Shown here piece by piece: positions 27,926 to 36,941 of a stretch of DNA of 64,000 nt. The stretch spans positions 1-64,000 of the forward strand of contig JBBRDU010000007.1 of the NCBI GenBank assembly GCA_038203615.1, read 5' to 3'. The notes below the pieces were generated by a model, which saw nothing but the letters and a program-made list of their open reading frames with translations, ran no database searches and was not told where the DNA came from. A program made the translations under genes and the position numbers. Source of the DNA: JBBRDU01 sp038203615 (lineage in GTDB: Bacteria; Verrucomicrobiota; Verrucomicrobiia; Chthoniobacterales; UBA10450). The stretch's first letter is position 1, and every line of letters starts with the position of its first letter.

Positions 27926-28864
27926 ATGCGCCCCTCTTTCATTACCCATTCCCTCATCGCTCTTGCGTTCGTCGCCTGCCTCCAGGGCGCCCGCCTTCAC
28001 GCTCAGTCTTCGACCTTCGATGAAAGTATCGTGGTCACGGGCGAGGAAGTCGGCAGCGCCTATGGCGCGCCCCCCGGTTTCTCGCGCAGCCGCACCTCCA
28101 ATCTGACCAAGGCCTACGTCCTCCCGCCCTGGGCCGTTTACACCGGGCTCATCTACCAGGGCGACGCCCAGCGTTTCAATCGGCCAGATCACATGTTTAC
28201 CGAAGAAGTGGAGCTTGGTTTGCCTTATCGATTTGGCATTGCCATCGAAAACTCGATCGAAGCCTTCCATGGCCATGTGCAGGATCGGAGTTTCAGCATC
28301 GAAGCCCGCTACGCCCTGGCGGATTGGAACAAGATTCCGCTTAACCCGACCCTCTTTGTCGAATGGAAATTTGGCCTGGACGATGTCCTGCACGACGAGG
28401 GTCCACCCGCCCCAGGCGATGCGCAGGGTTTCATCAACGAACATCATCCATTGCCCGACGCCTACGAAGTCCGCCTCCTCCTCTCGCAGGATTTCTTCGA
28501 GAAAGTGGAATGGGCTTTGAATGGATTCTTCGAACAGGAAGTCACGGGAGATCGAGGGCGGGAGTATGGCTTTGCCCAAAGCGCCATGATGCCCTTATTA
28601 CTGACTAACGAACGCCTCAAGGCCGGCATCGAAATGCAGTTTACCGCCTTCACTGATAAGGGAATCCGGGGCATGCCTTCCTATCGTTTTATAGCCGGAC
28701 CCACCGTCGCCTGGAAGCCAACCCGAAACACACGGGTCGATCTATCGCCGCTCTTCGGCGCCACCGACGATTCGCCGCGCGCCTCCGTCTTCGTTGTTTT
28801 CTCCATGCTCTTCGGCAGTGGCGGACACGAGGCTGAAGCTCCCACTTCCACGCGCAACCGCTGA
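27926..28864 (+). CDS. Putative outer-membrane protein of unknown function
   Basis: 312 residues with a signal peptide (LIALAFVACLQGARLHAQ). After a short linker come alternating amphipathic strands: WAVYTGLIYQGDAQRFNR, EVELGLPYRFGIAIENSIEA, RSFSIEARYALADW, LFVEWKFGLDDVL and SVFVVFSMLFGSG. This resembles beta-barrel proteins that report or bind small molecules. The C-terminus is hydrophilic and lacks a terminal aromatic, unusual for a BAM substrate. It stands alone upstream of the selenocysteine locus. I do not recognise a specific family. Confidence 0.65.
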   Translation: MRPSFITHSLIALAFVACLQGARLHAQSSTFDESIVVTGEEVGSAYGAPPGFSRSRTSNLTKAYVLPPWAVYTGLIYQGDAQRFNRPDHMFTEEVELGLPYRFGIAIENSIEAFHGHVQDRSFSIEARYALADWNKIPLNPTLFVEWKFGLDDVLHDEGPPAPGDAQGFINEHHPLPDAYEVRLLLSQDFFEKVEWALNGFFEQEVTGDRGREYGFAQSAMMPLLLTNERLKAGIEMQFTAFTDKGIRGMPSYRFIAGPTVAWKPTRNTRVDLSPLFGATDDSPRASVFVVFSMLFGSGGHEAEAPTSTRNR

Positions 28865-28884
28865 TCCGCGTTCTGACCACCCTT

Positions 28885-28902
28885 GACCGTCTCCGGACGG
28901 TC
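28885..28902. repeat. 7-bp hairpin between the outer-membrane gene and the selenoprotein gene
   Basis: GACCGTC-TCCG-GACGGTC, perfect stem, 20 bases after the stop of the preceding gene and 32 bases before the selenoprotein start. No T-run follows, so it is either a REP-like palindrome or a weak transcription barrier. Confidence 0.5.
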
Positions 28903-28934
28903 CCGTACTCTCATATCCGGAAAGGAGTTTACGG

Positions 28935-29171
28935 GTGAAAATAGAGGTCTCGATCGAATATTGCGTAGTCTGAAACTACACACCGAAGGCCGTCAGTTTG
29001 GCGGCCAGGATTCTCGAGCTCGGCGAACGAATCACGTCTCTCACCCTCATTCCATCAAAGGGCGGCGCCTTCGAAATACGGGCCAATGGAAAACTCCTTC
29101 ACTCCAAACTCGATTCCGGCGACTGGCCCGACTTCGATACGGTCGTCAAAGCCGTCAAAGCCACGAAGTAG
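28935..29171 (+). CDS. SelW/Rdx-family selenoprotein with in-frame UGA (Sec)
   Basis: A 78-residue gene hidden by a UGA codon at 28971-28973. GTG at 28935 has AAGGAG 7-8 bases upstream. Reading UGA as Sec gives MKIEVSIEYCVVUNYTPKA, the thioredoxin-like C-x-x-U redox motif (Cys10, Sec13). It continues to TLIPSKGGAFEIRANGKLL, HSKLDSGDWPDFDTVV and the stop TAG at 29169. Bacterial SelW-like (Rdx) proteins share exactly this plan: CxxU near residue 10, a GGxFEVxxxGKLIxSK core, and a short C-terminal helix. A candidate bSECIS stem-loop follows the UGA at the right distance. It is 95 bases upstream of tRNA-Sec and heads the Sec cassette. Without UGA readthrough only a nonfunctional 12-residue peptide would be made. 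Confidence 0.9.
28988..29006 (+). promoter_or_regulatory. Candidate bSECIS element of the SelW-like gene
   Basis: GGCCGTC (28988-28994) pairs with GGCGGCC (29000-29006), using one G-U, around loop AGTTT. The apical loop starts 22 bases after the UGA and has G at its second position, meeting the bacterial SECIS rules (apical loop 16-37 bases after UGA, G among the first two loop bases). Confidence 0.72.
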
Positions 29172-29266
29172 CTCATCCACCGAGCGGACACATCGGCGCG
29201 GCGCCTTCCTATTTGAGCGTTGGACGTTGCGCGATGGACGTTGCGCGTTTGCTTTTTCTTTTTCCG

Positions 29267-29363
29267 GGAGAGTGAAGGGTGCCTGGTGGCCCTCGCGGTC
29301 TTCAAAACCGTTGTTGGTTCGGCATCCGCCGGGCCGAGGTAGGTTCGATTCCTATCCTCTCCG
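29267..29363 (+). tRNA. selC: tRNA-Sec, anticodon UCA
   Basis: 97 bases folding as a selenocysteine tRNA. The anticodon stem-loop holds TCA at 29302-29304 (loop CTTCAAA), reading UGA. A long variable arm has an 8-bp stem (29316-29323 with 29328-29335, loop ATCC). The T arm is TAGG-TTCGATT-CCTA. The acceptor GGAGAG pairs with CTCTCC; the seventh pair is a U-C mismatch and the eighth G-U, which is unusual. The discriminator is G and CCA is not encoded (followed by CCC), so it depends on the CCA-adding enzyme. It lies between the selenoprotein gene and selD. Confidence 0.95.
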
Positions 29364-29389
29364 CCCTTTTTCTCTCTCCACCAATTGGA

Positions 29390-29410
29390 GGGGAAGCTGT
29401 CAGCTTCCCC
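29390..29410. repeat. 10-bp palindrome after tRNA-Sec
   Basis: GGGGAAGCTG-T-CAGCTTCCCC, a perfect 10-bp inverted repeat, 27 bases after the tRNA. It may assist tRNA 3-prime processing or act as a REP-like element; there is no following T-run. Confidence 0.55.
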
Positions 29411-29472
29411 ATCGGGAAGGCAACGCCTCCCCCCTCCAGGACCTCTCATATAAAGAAAGGCGGTGACATGAC

Positions 29473-30509
<1,037 letters not shown>

Positions 30510-30525
<16 letters not shown>

Positions 30526-31883
30526 ACTCCCGGCGCTTCCTTCCGCCCGTCAACAAAGTGCTGCAAGCACTCGGACCGGTGGACCTGCCGCGCGCCGTTG
30601 TGGTCGATGCCATCCGCCGCGAACTGGCGGCCCGTCGCAAATCGAAGAGCCGGGCCGGTTGCGATGAAATTGTCGCCGCCCTTCATACGGCCCTCGAACG
30701 GCATCAGCGCAGCCGGTTGCGACCAGTCATCAATGGGACTGGTGTGATTCTGCACACCAACTTCGGCCGGGCCCCCCTCGGCCCCGGCGTGGCCCAGGCC
30801 GTCGCCGCTCTGGCCGCCAGTTACGGCAATGTCGAGTTCGACATCCAGACCGGCGCGCGCGGCCAGCGTGCCAGTTACCTCGAACGTCACCTCGCCATCC
30901 TCTGCGGCGCCGAAGCCGCCACCGTCGTCAACAATTGTGCAGCTGCGCTGGTTCTGATCGTGAAGCATTTTGCCGCACCGAATCGCGAGGTCGTCATCTC
31001 GCGCGGCGAACTGGTCCAGATTGGCGGCGGTTTTCGCATTGGCGAAATCCTGGAGACGGCTGGCGCGACGCTACGGGAAGTCGGAGCGACCAACCGCACT
31101 TCGGTCGAGGACTACGAAGCCGCCATCAGGGCGGAGACTGCTCTCATTTTAACCGTGCACCGCAGCAATTTTTATATGGAAGGCTTTGTCGAATCGACCA
31201 GCCTGGCTGACCTCGCGCGCCTCGCCCGGAAGAAACGCGTGCCGCTCCTGGCCGACCTCGGTAGCGGAGCGCTTGAATCCTGCGCCGAATTTTCATTCGG
31301 CTCTGAGCCGGCGCCATCCGATGCCTTAAGGAAGGGAGTGGACCTCGTTTGTTTTAGCGGAGACAAACTTTTCGGTGGCCCGCAGGCCGGCATCATCGCC
31401 GGCCGCCGCCGCTTTGTCGCCGCGCTCAAACGCGAACCGATCTTCCGGGCCTTGCGTTGCGACAAACTCTGCCTCGCCGCCCTCCAGGGCACGGTCGACC
31501 TGCATCTGCGCGGCGCCGCCGACGAGATTCCCGCGCTCGCCCTTCTGCGCATTTCCAAAGACGAATTGCGAGCGCGCGCCGCCGCCCTCTTCGATCGACT
31601 GCGCGGCTTGCCTGCCCGCATCAGCATTGGACGCGGCCATGGCAAAGTCGGCGGCGGCACTTTGCCGCGCTCTGTTATTCCATCCGTCACCATCGACCTT
31701 GTTCCTGAAACCGGTTCGCTCGAACAATTCGCCGCGGCCCTGCGCGAGGGCGTTCCCCCCGTCGTCGGCACCATCAGCGGAAACTGTTTCAAACTGGATT
31801 TGCGCACGATTTTTCCGAGCCAGGACGAAGCCGTGGTGGACGCGATCCGCGCCGCTTGCTCCCGGCCTGCCGTGGAAAATTAA
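30510..31883 (+). CDS. selA: L-seryl-tRNA(Sec) selenium transferase
   Basis: 457 residues, PLP enzyme converting Ser-tRNA-Sec to Sec-tRNA-Sec with selenophosphate. RPVINGTGVILHTNFGRAPL is the hallmark N-terminal block. LVCFSGDKLFGGPQAGII contains the PLP lysine (K286). PSVTIDLVP and VPPVVGTISGNCFKLDLRTI lie in the C-terminal domain. ATG 30510 is used; the frame extends 47 codons upstream inside selD without similarity. Its start lies within the last codons of selD, so translation is coupled. Confidence 0.96.
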
Positions 31884-31893
31884 TTCTCTTCGC

Positions 31894-33840
31894 GTGGCTC
31901 CTCGTCATTTCGTTCTCGCTACGGCCGGGCACGTGGACCACGGCAAGAGCGCCTTGATCAAAAGTCTCACCGGCACCGATCCCGATCGTTTGCCGGAGGA
32001 AAAAGCCCGCGGCATCACCATCGATCTCGGCTTCGCTTCTTTGCCAATGATCTCCGCCAGCGGCGAACAAATCGTGGCCGGCATCGTGGACGTGCCGGGC
32101 CACGAGGACTTCGTGCGCAATATGATTGCCGGCGTAGGCTCGATCGACCTCGCCCTCCTGGTGGTGGCGGCGGACGATGGCTGGATGCCGCAGACCGAGG
32201 AACATCTCCAGATCTTGCTGTATCTCGGAGTGAACCGCATGGTTGTGGCCGTGACCAAGGCCGACCTTGGCGGCGTCGACCGCGTCGAAGAACAGATCCG
32301 CCAGGAGCTCGAGGGCACGCCCTTTTCCCGTTCCCCCATTGTCACAACGTCCGTTCATCTGGGATCGGGGATTTCCGAACTCAAGGACGCCATCCTGAAG
32401 GAATGGTCCGCCCTGGCCTTCACGGATCATCCGGAGAAGCCTCGCCTTCCCCTCGATCGCGCCTTCACTTTGCGCGGACTCGGCACGGTCGTGACCGGGA
32501 CTCTTGGCGGAGGATCTCTCCGCGCCGGGCAATCGGTCTTCGTGCAACCCGCCAATTTCACGACACGTATCAGATCGATTCAAACTCATGGGTGCGCCGT
32601 GGAGATCGCTCCGGCGGGAGCGCGCACGGCTTTGAATTTGCCAGATGCTCCTCTTGGGGAATCGGCGCGATCCGTGCGGAGAGGAGACGTCATCACCACT
32701 CTGGAAGCCGACTCCAGCAGCACGCTGGACGTCCTTCTCGAAGTTTCAGGGCGGCAGGTCCCGCCCAAGGCGAAGGCCAGACCGATCCAGACTTCTGCCA
32801 TCGTTGATGTGCATCATGGGACCTCCCGAACGCCCGCCAAAATCGTGCTGCTCGAATGCGATTCATTGCCGCCGGGCGGACAGGCCCTTGCGCAGCTGCG
32901 TCTGAGCGCGCCACTCTTTGCCTTTCTGGGAGATCGCCTCGTCCTGCGCGACCGGTCCCAGCAACAGACCCTGGCCGGCGCACTCGTCCTTGACCCCGAT
33001 GCCAGCCGCTCCTCCTTCCGCCGTGCCAATCAACACGCTTTCCTGCGGGCGCGCACTGCCCACTGGCAAGACCCCCATGTCTGCGTCGGCTCCGAAATCG
33101 CGCGGAGCGAGTTCGTCAACATTTCGACTCTTCTTCGCAAATCGAAGTTTACATCCACGCAGGTTTCCGCGGCGATCGATCGCCTCCGGTCGGTCGGAGA
33201 GATCGTAGTCCTGGGAAATTTTGCCGCTGCGTCCGGTTCATGGCAAAAACTTAGAGCCCGCGCCAGTGCGCTGATCGACCAGGCGCACGCCACCAACCCG
33301 GAGCTGCCCGGGTTGGATCTGAATACTTTCCGTGCCGCCTTTCGGGAGCTATCTCCCGAGGTGTTGGAAACGCTCCTGCTCGATCTTTGTCAGGGAAATT
33401 TCATGCGAAAAGGTCAGGTGATCGCGCGCCAGGATCACGCCGCAGCCTGGCCGGCCCAACTGGAGCCCGTCGCAAGCAGGATCCGCCAGACCCTGGCGGC
33501 CAAGCCGTTCGATCCGCCCGCGCGGAAACTCGTGGCCCCCGACCGCACTGCGCAGCAAGCCTTGCAGTTTTTGATCAGCCAGGGATCCGTCGTGGACGTT
33601 TCCGCAGAGCTCGTGCTTTTGCGGGATCCCTTTGATGCCATCCAATCTGTCGTGCGCCGTTTTCTCTCCACCCACGGCCCTGCCACCACCAGCCAGATTC
33701 GTCAGGAATTGCAAACATCGCGTCGCATCATCGTCCCGTTGCTCGAATATCTGGATCGCGCGGGAGTCACTCGCCGGATCGGGGATCAACGAATTCTGGC
33801 CGATGGAGCCATTGCCGAAACGGCGGGTCCGTTGGATTGA
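31894..33840 (+). CDS. selB: Selenocysteine-specific elongation factor
   Basis: 648 residues. Delivers Sec-tRNA to UGA codons near a bSECIS. G1 is AGHVDHGKSALIKS, G2 KARGITIDLGFA, G3 DVPGHEDFVRNMI and G4 TKADLG. EF-Tu-like domains 2 and 3 follow (GTVVTGTLGGGSLRAGQ, then LRLSAPLFAFLGDRLVLRD). The C-terminal third carries winged-helix repeats (VRRFLSTHGPATTSQIRQEL and others) that bind the SECIS RNA. The start is GTG at 31894, 10 bases after selA; the frame is open far upstream in the selA shadow, which is not coding. Confidence 0.95.
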   Translation: MAPRHFVLATAGHVDHGKSALIKSLTGTDPDRLPEEKARGITIDLGFASLPMISASGEQIVAGIVDVPGHEDFVRNMIAGVGSIDLALLVVAADDGWMPQTEEHLQILLYLGVNRMVVAVTKADLGGVDRVEEQIRQELEGTPFSRSPIVTTSVHLGSGISELKDAILKEWSALAFTDHPEKPRLPLDRAFTLRGLGTVVTGTLGGGSLRAGQSVFVQPANFTTRIRSIQTHGCAVEIAPAGARTALNLPDAPLGESARSVRRGDVITTLEADSSSTLDVLLEVSGRQVPPKAKARPIQTSAIVDVHHGTSRTPAKIVLLECDSLPPGGQALAQLRLSAPLFAFLGDRLVLRDRSQQQTLAGALVLDPDASRSSFRRANQHAFLRARTAHWQDPHVCVGSEIARSEFVNISTLLRKSKFTSTQVSAAIDRLRSVGEIVVLGNFAAASGSWQKLRARASALIDQAHATNPELPGLDLNTFRAAFRELSPEVLETLLLDLCQGNFMRKGQVIARQDHAAAWPAQLEPVASRIRQTLAAKPFDPPARKLVAPDRTAQQALQFLISQGSVVDVSAELVLLRDPFDAIQSVVRRFLSTHGPATTSQIRQELQTSRRIIVPLLEYLDRAGVTRRIGDQRILADGAIAETAGPLD

Positions 33841-33845
33841 ATAGG

Positions 33846-36800
33846 ATGCGAGGCAAGGGCGATCCCCATTCTGGTCAGGCCGACCTGCATCTCGGCCCCT
33901 CCTTCGACGCCGCCTGGGATCACGTCATCCTTCCCTGGTTTAAATCAGTCTCGCTCGCTGGATCCTCAACCGATCGGCCCACGCTCGTCGTCGTCCCCTA
34001 TCAGTCGCGCGCCCAATTTTTTCGGCATCTGCTCATTGCAGCGCACGTTCCGCTGCTCGGTATTGAGTTCGTCACGCCTCCGCAATTGCGCGAACTCTTA
34101 CTCTACTCGACCGGCGTTCAGCTCCCGTTGCGTGAGCATTTGCGGCTGCTCCTTTCCATCGCTGCCGAAGAGTTCGTGCAACCGTCCGCCGCGGGCGCGC
34201 CCACGGAATTGGTGATGGCCGCGCGGGCCGTTCTGCGCGAGCCGGATCATCTACTTCACACCATCGACGAACTGAACGCAGCGGGCTGGGCGTTTCAGGA
34301 TGTTGGACCCAAAGCTTTCCGCCAGGTCGTCGCCCGCTTCGATTCGCTCTTGCAGCAATGCGGGTTCACTTCCATCCAGGCAGCGGACCGTCGGGCCGGG
34401 GAACGCGCGCGTGATGGCGAATGCCTATTCGAGAATTTGCTGATCGCCGGATTTGATGGAGCCCACTGGCCTTTCTGGCCGCTTCTTTGCGCGACCGCGA
34501 AATGCGCCGCCCACGCCACCATCCTCCTGACCGATCCGCGCGATGAAGCCCGGGATCTGGACGAATGCTGGGTCGGAAGCTGGGAACAAATCTTCGGCGC
34601 AACGCGCCCGATCGATCCGGCCACGCCCAAGTCACCGCCGCCGTCGCGCAAAAAGGCCAGGCCACCCGGCGCCGGCACGCCGCAGCTTGAATTGTTCAGT
34701 GACGACCGGCCGTCTCGCGCTCAGTTGCACTTTCTCGTCGGACAGGAAATCACCGAACAAGCGCGAGCGGTCGTGGCGCTGGTGCTCAAATTTCTGGCCG
34801 ATCCCAACTGCCGGCGAGCCGGCGTGCTTTTCCCGGCCCCAGGCGCGCTCGCTCGCTCCGTGGCGGCGCTGTTAAATCAACTCGGTCTCGCGCACTTCGA
34901 TTCCATCGGACACCTGATCGCCCCGACGCTGGAAGATGTCGCCTGGCTGGCCTGGTTGGATTTGCAGGACAACAACCGGCTGAAACCGCTGCTCCATTTC
35001 ATCTCAACCCTGGAGGATAAGGCGGGCCTTTTGGGTCACATCACGAGAGCGCGCGTGGAAGACGTCTTGCGCCGCGCCTACAGCCAGATTCTCATCGATG
35101 ACATCGGCGTGCTGCGCGCCTTCTGCGCTCACCATTCTGAATTGCGGGACGCCGCCGCCGTGGGCGCGGCCATGGGAGCGATCAAGTTCCTGCCGATCCA
35201 TGCTTCGCTGCATCTCTTCATCGAACAAACAGAGCGAATTTTTGAACAGTTAGGCTGGAAAGAGCGCAAGTCCGAATTGGAAAGACTCACCCGGGAATGG
35301 ATCGAGCCCATCGAGCAACCGTTATCGCGCGCGACGTATCTGCGCTGGCTCGGCCAGATCCTGGGAAAACCGACGCGCGCGCGGGATCCCATGGGAGATC
35401 ATCCTTACAGTCGCATTCAGCTCTTATCTTTCAGCGAGGCGGAGGGACAAAACTGGTCCCATCTCATCCTGGCGGGCCTGAATGAGGGTGCGTGGCCTCC
35501 GGCCAATGATGAATCGGACTTCGTCCGGGACGAAGAGGTCGACGCCCTCAACCGGCGCATAAAAATTCTGAACCGCACCGCCACCATCCCGGGACGACAA
35601 GGGGAGGGACAATGGAGCGTGGCGGAAGGCAAAACCTTGTGTCTCGGGGCCGGCGAACGGCGGCAACTGGCTCTGCGACAGATGGCGAACCTGATGGAGT
35701 CAGCCGACACGGCCATCGCTTTGACCGCGGCCTTGTTCACCGAATCGGTTCCGCGCCGCATCGCCAATCCCAGCGAGTTTTTCACCCGGCTCTATTTCAA
35801 TCTTCATGGGAGTACTCTTTCACAGGCTAAGCTCGAGGCCTTGCAGGCGCAGACCAGCCGGTGGGTCAAACAGATGGTTCGGCCGGAAGAACCGGCCGGC
35901 GACCTAACGAGTATCAGGGCCACCCGCTCCGCCTATGATACGCGCCGTGCCCCCAAGAAAGCGGGCGAATTTGAATTCGCCCTGCGCGCACCACCGGCTG
36001 AGCCGATTTCTCTCTCCGCCTCGGATTTTGAAAGGTTCTTCAAATTTCCCGCCTTGATCTGGATGAAATCTTTTCTGGGCGTGCAGAGCGAGGATCAGGA
36101 CATGGAACAATGGAGCCTGGCTATGGGCAACTGGGTTCACCAGTGGCTCCGGCATATTATTCCGAGTGGCTCGCCGGAAAGTTTCACCAGGCTGGGCCAC
36201 GATTTGCCCGCGCGCGTCCAACAAGCCGCCGTCACCTTCCGTGCGCAGATCGCCACTTTGCTCGGAGAGATGGATCAGGCCGTTCCGGACTGGTGGATGT
36301 CCGCCTGGAACAATGCCTCTTACATGGCAAACCTGTTTGCCCATCAGGTCGCGCAGCTGGCAGACTGGCCCTACGCCGCCACCGAGTGGTCGTTACGCGG
36401 GCTTCCGTCCATTCACGTGTGCGATCACGCCGATTTGAAACTGCGCGGCCGCATGGACCTGGTTTTGGCCAGGGCAGCGGCGAAGCTCGATGACCTCGGC
36501 GGCGCCGATCTGTGGGTGGTCGACTACAAGACAGGTAAAAGAAAGAGCCTGCGCTCGCCCCGATGGCGCTCCGAAGAGGACGTGCGCAAGGGCGTTCTCA
36601 AACAGCTTCTCAAGGGAGAAGGCATCCAAATCGCATTGTATGCGCTGGCTCTGCGCCAGCTCGGCGGTGGCCCTATTGCCATGAGCCTGCTCGCGCGCGG
36701 CCTCGATCTTTCGAAACCACAGCTTCAGATATCCGAGATCGCCGCGCACGAACCAATCTGGCGTGAGCTCGCGCGCATCCAGCAGAGCGGAGTCTTCGGC

Positions 36801-36941
36801 ATGCGCGGCGCGCTTCGATCCGAGTTCAGCTTCAGCGGGGATTACCCCCTGGCTACGCTCGCCCTTGATCCGGACTTGCTTGAAACAAAATGGATGCTCA
36901 CCCATCCGGCTTTCGCCAACGATGCGGAGGAAGACGAATAA
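33846..36941 (+). CDS. AddB-like inactivated helicase with PD-(D/E)XK nuclease
   Basis: About 1031 residues. Partner of the next gene in a RecBCD/AddAB-type double-strand-break resection complex. The N-terminus (TLVVVPYQSRAQFFRHLL) resembles the helicase-like AddB fold but lacks a Walker A lysine motif. The nuclease domain at the C-terminus has KLRGRMDLVLARA, then WVVDYKTGKRKS (PD-(D/E)XK: D, D-Y-K) and GIQIALYALALRQLGG. There is no obvious Cys cluster for an FeS site. Translation overlaps or abuts selB: TTG 33837 and ATG 33846 are possible; I prefer ATG. Its overlap with the selenium genes is probably operon packing, not function. Confidence 0.85.
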   Translation: MRGKGDPHSGQADLHLGPSFDAAWDHVILPWFKSVSLAGSSTDRPTLVVVPYQSRAQFFRHLLIAAHVPLLGIEFVTPPQLRELLLYSTGVQLPLREHLRLLLSIAAEEFVQPSAAGAPTELVMAARAVLREPDHLLHTIDELNAAGWAFQDVGPKAFRQVVARFDSLLQQCGFTSIQAADRRAGERARDGECLFENLLIAGFDGAHWPFWPLLCATAKCAAHATILLTDPRDEARDLDECWVGSWEQIFGATRPIDPATPKSPPPSRKKARPPGAGTPQLELFSDDRPSRAQLHFLVGQEITEQARAVVALVLKFLADPNCRRAGVLFPAPGALARSVAALLNQLGLAHFDSIGHLIAPTLEDVAWLAWLDLQDNNRLKPLLHFISTLEDKAGLLGHITRARVEDVLRRAYSQILIDDIGVLRAFCAHHSELRDAAAVGAAMGAIKFLPIHASLHLFIEQTERIFEQLGWKERKSELERLTREWIEPIEQPLSRATYLRWLGQILGKPTRARDPMGDHPYSRIQLLSFSEAEGQNWSHLILAGLNEGAWPPANDESDFVRDEEVDALNRRIKILNRTATIPGRQGEGQWSVAEGKTLCLGAGERRQLALRQMANLMESADTAIALTAALFTESVPRRIANPSEFFTRLYFNLHGSTLSQAKLEALQAQTSRWVKQMVRPEEPAGDLTSIRATRSAYDTRRAPKKAGEFEFALRAPPAEPISLSASDFERFFKFPALIWMKSFLGVQSEDQDMEQWSLAMGNWVHQWLRHIIPSGSPESFTRLGHDLPARVQQAAVTFRAQIATLLGEMDQAVPDWWMSAWNNASYMANLFAHQVAQLADWPYAATEWSLRGLPSIHVCDHADLKLRGRMDLVLARAAAKLDDLGGADLWVVDYKTGKRKSLRSPRWRSEEDVRKGVLKQLLKGEGIQIALYALALRQLGGGPIAMSLLARGLDLSKPQLQISEIAAHEPIWRELARIQQSGVFGMRGALRSEFSFSGDYPLATLALDPDLLETKWMLTHPAFANDAEEDE

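Noticed and set aside
28883..29275. A 130-codon plus-strand frame across the selenoprotein gene
   Set aside because: No family resemblance; it overlaps the SelW-like gene in another frame and runs into tRNA-Sec.
31375..31893. selB extended upstream inside selA
   Set aside because: The extra residues are the shadow of selA in another frame; the GTPase fold begins right after the GTG at 31894.
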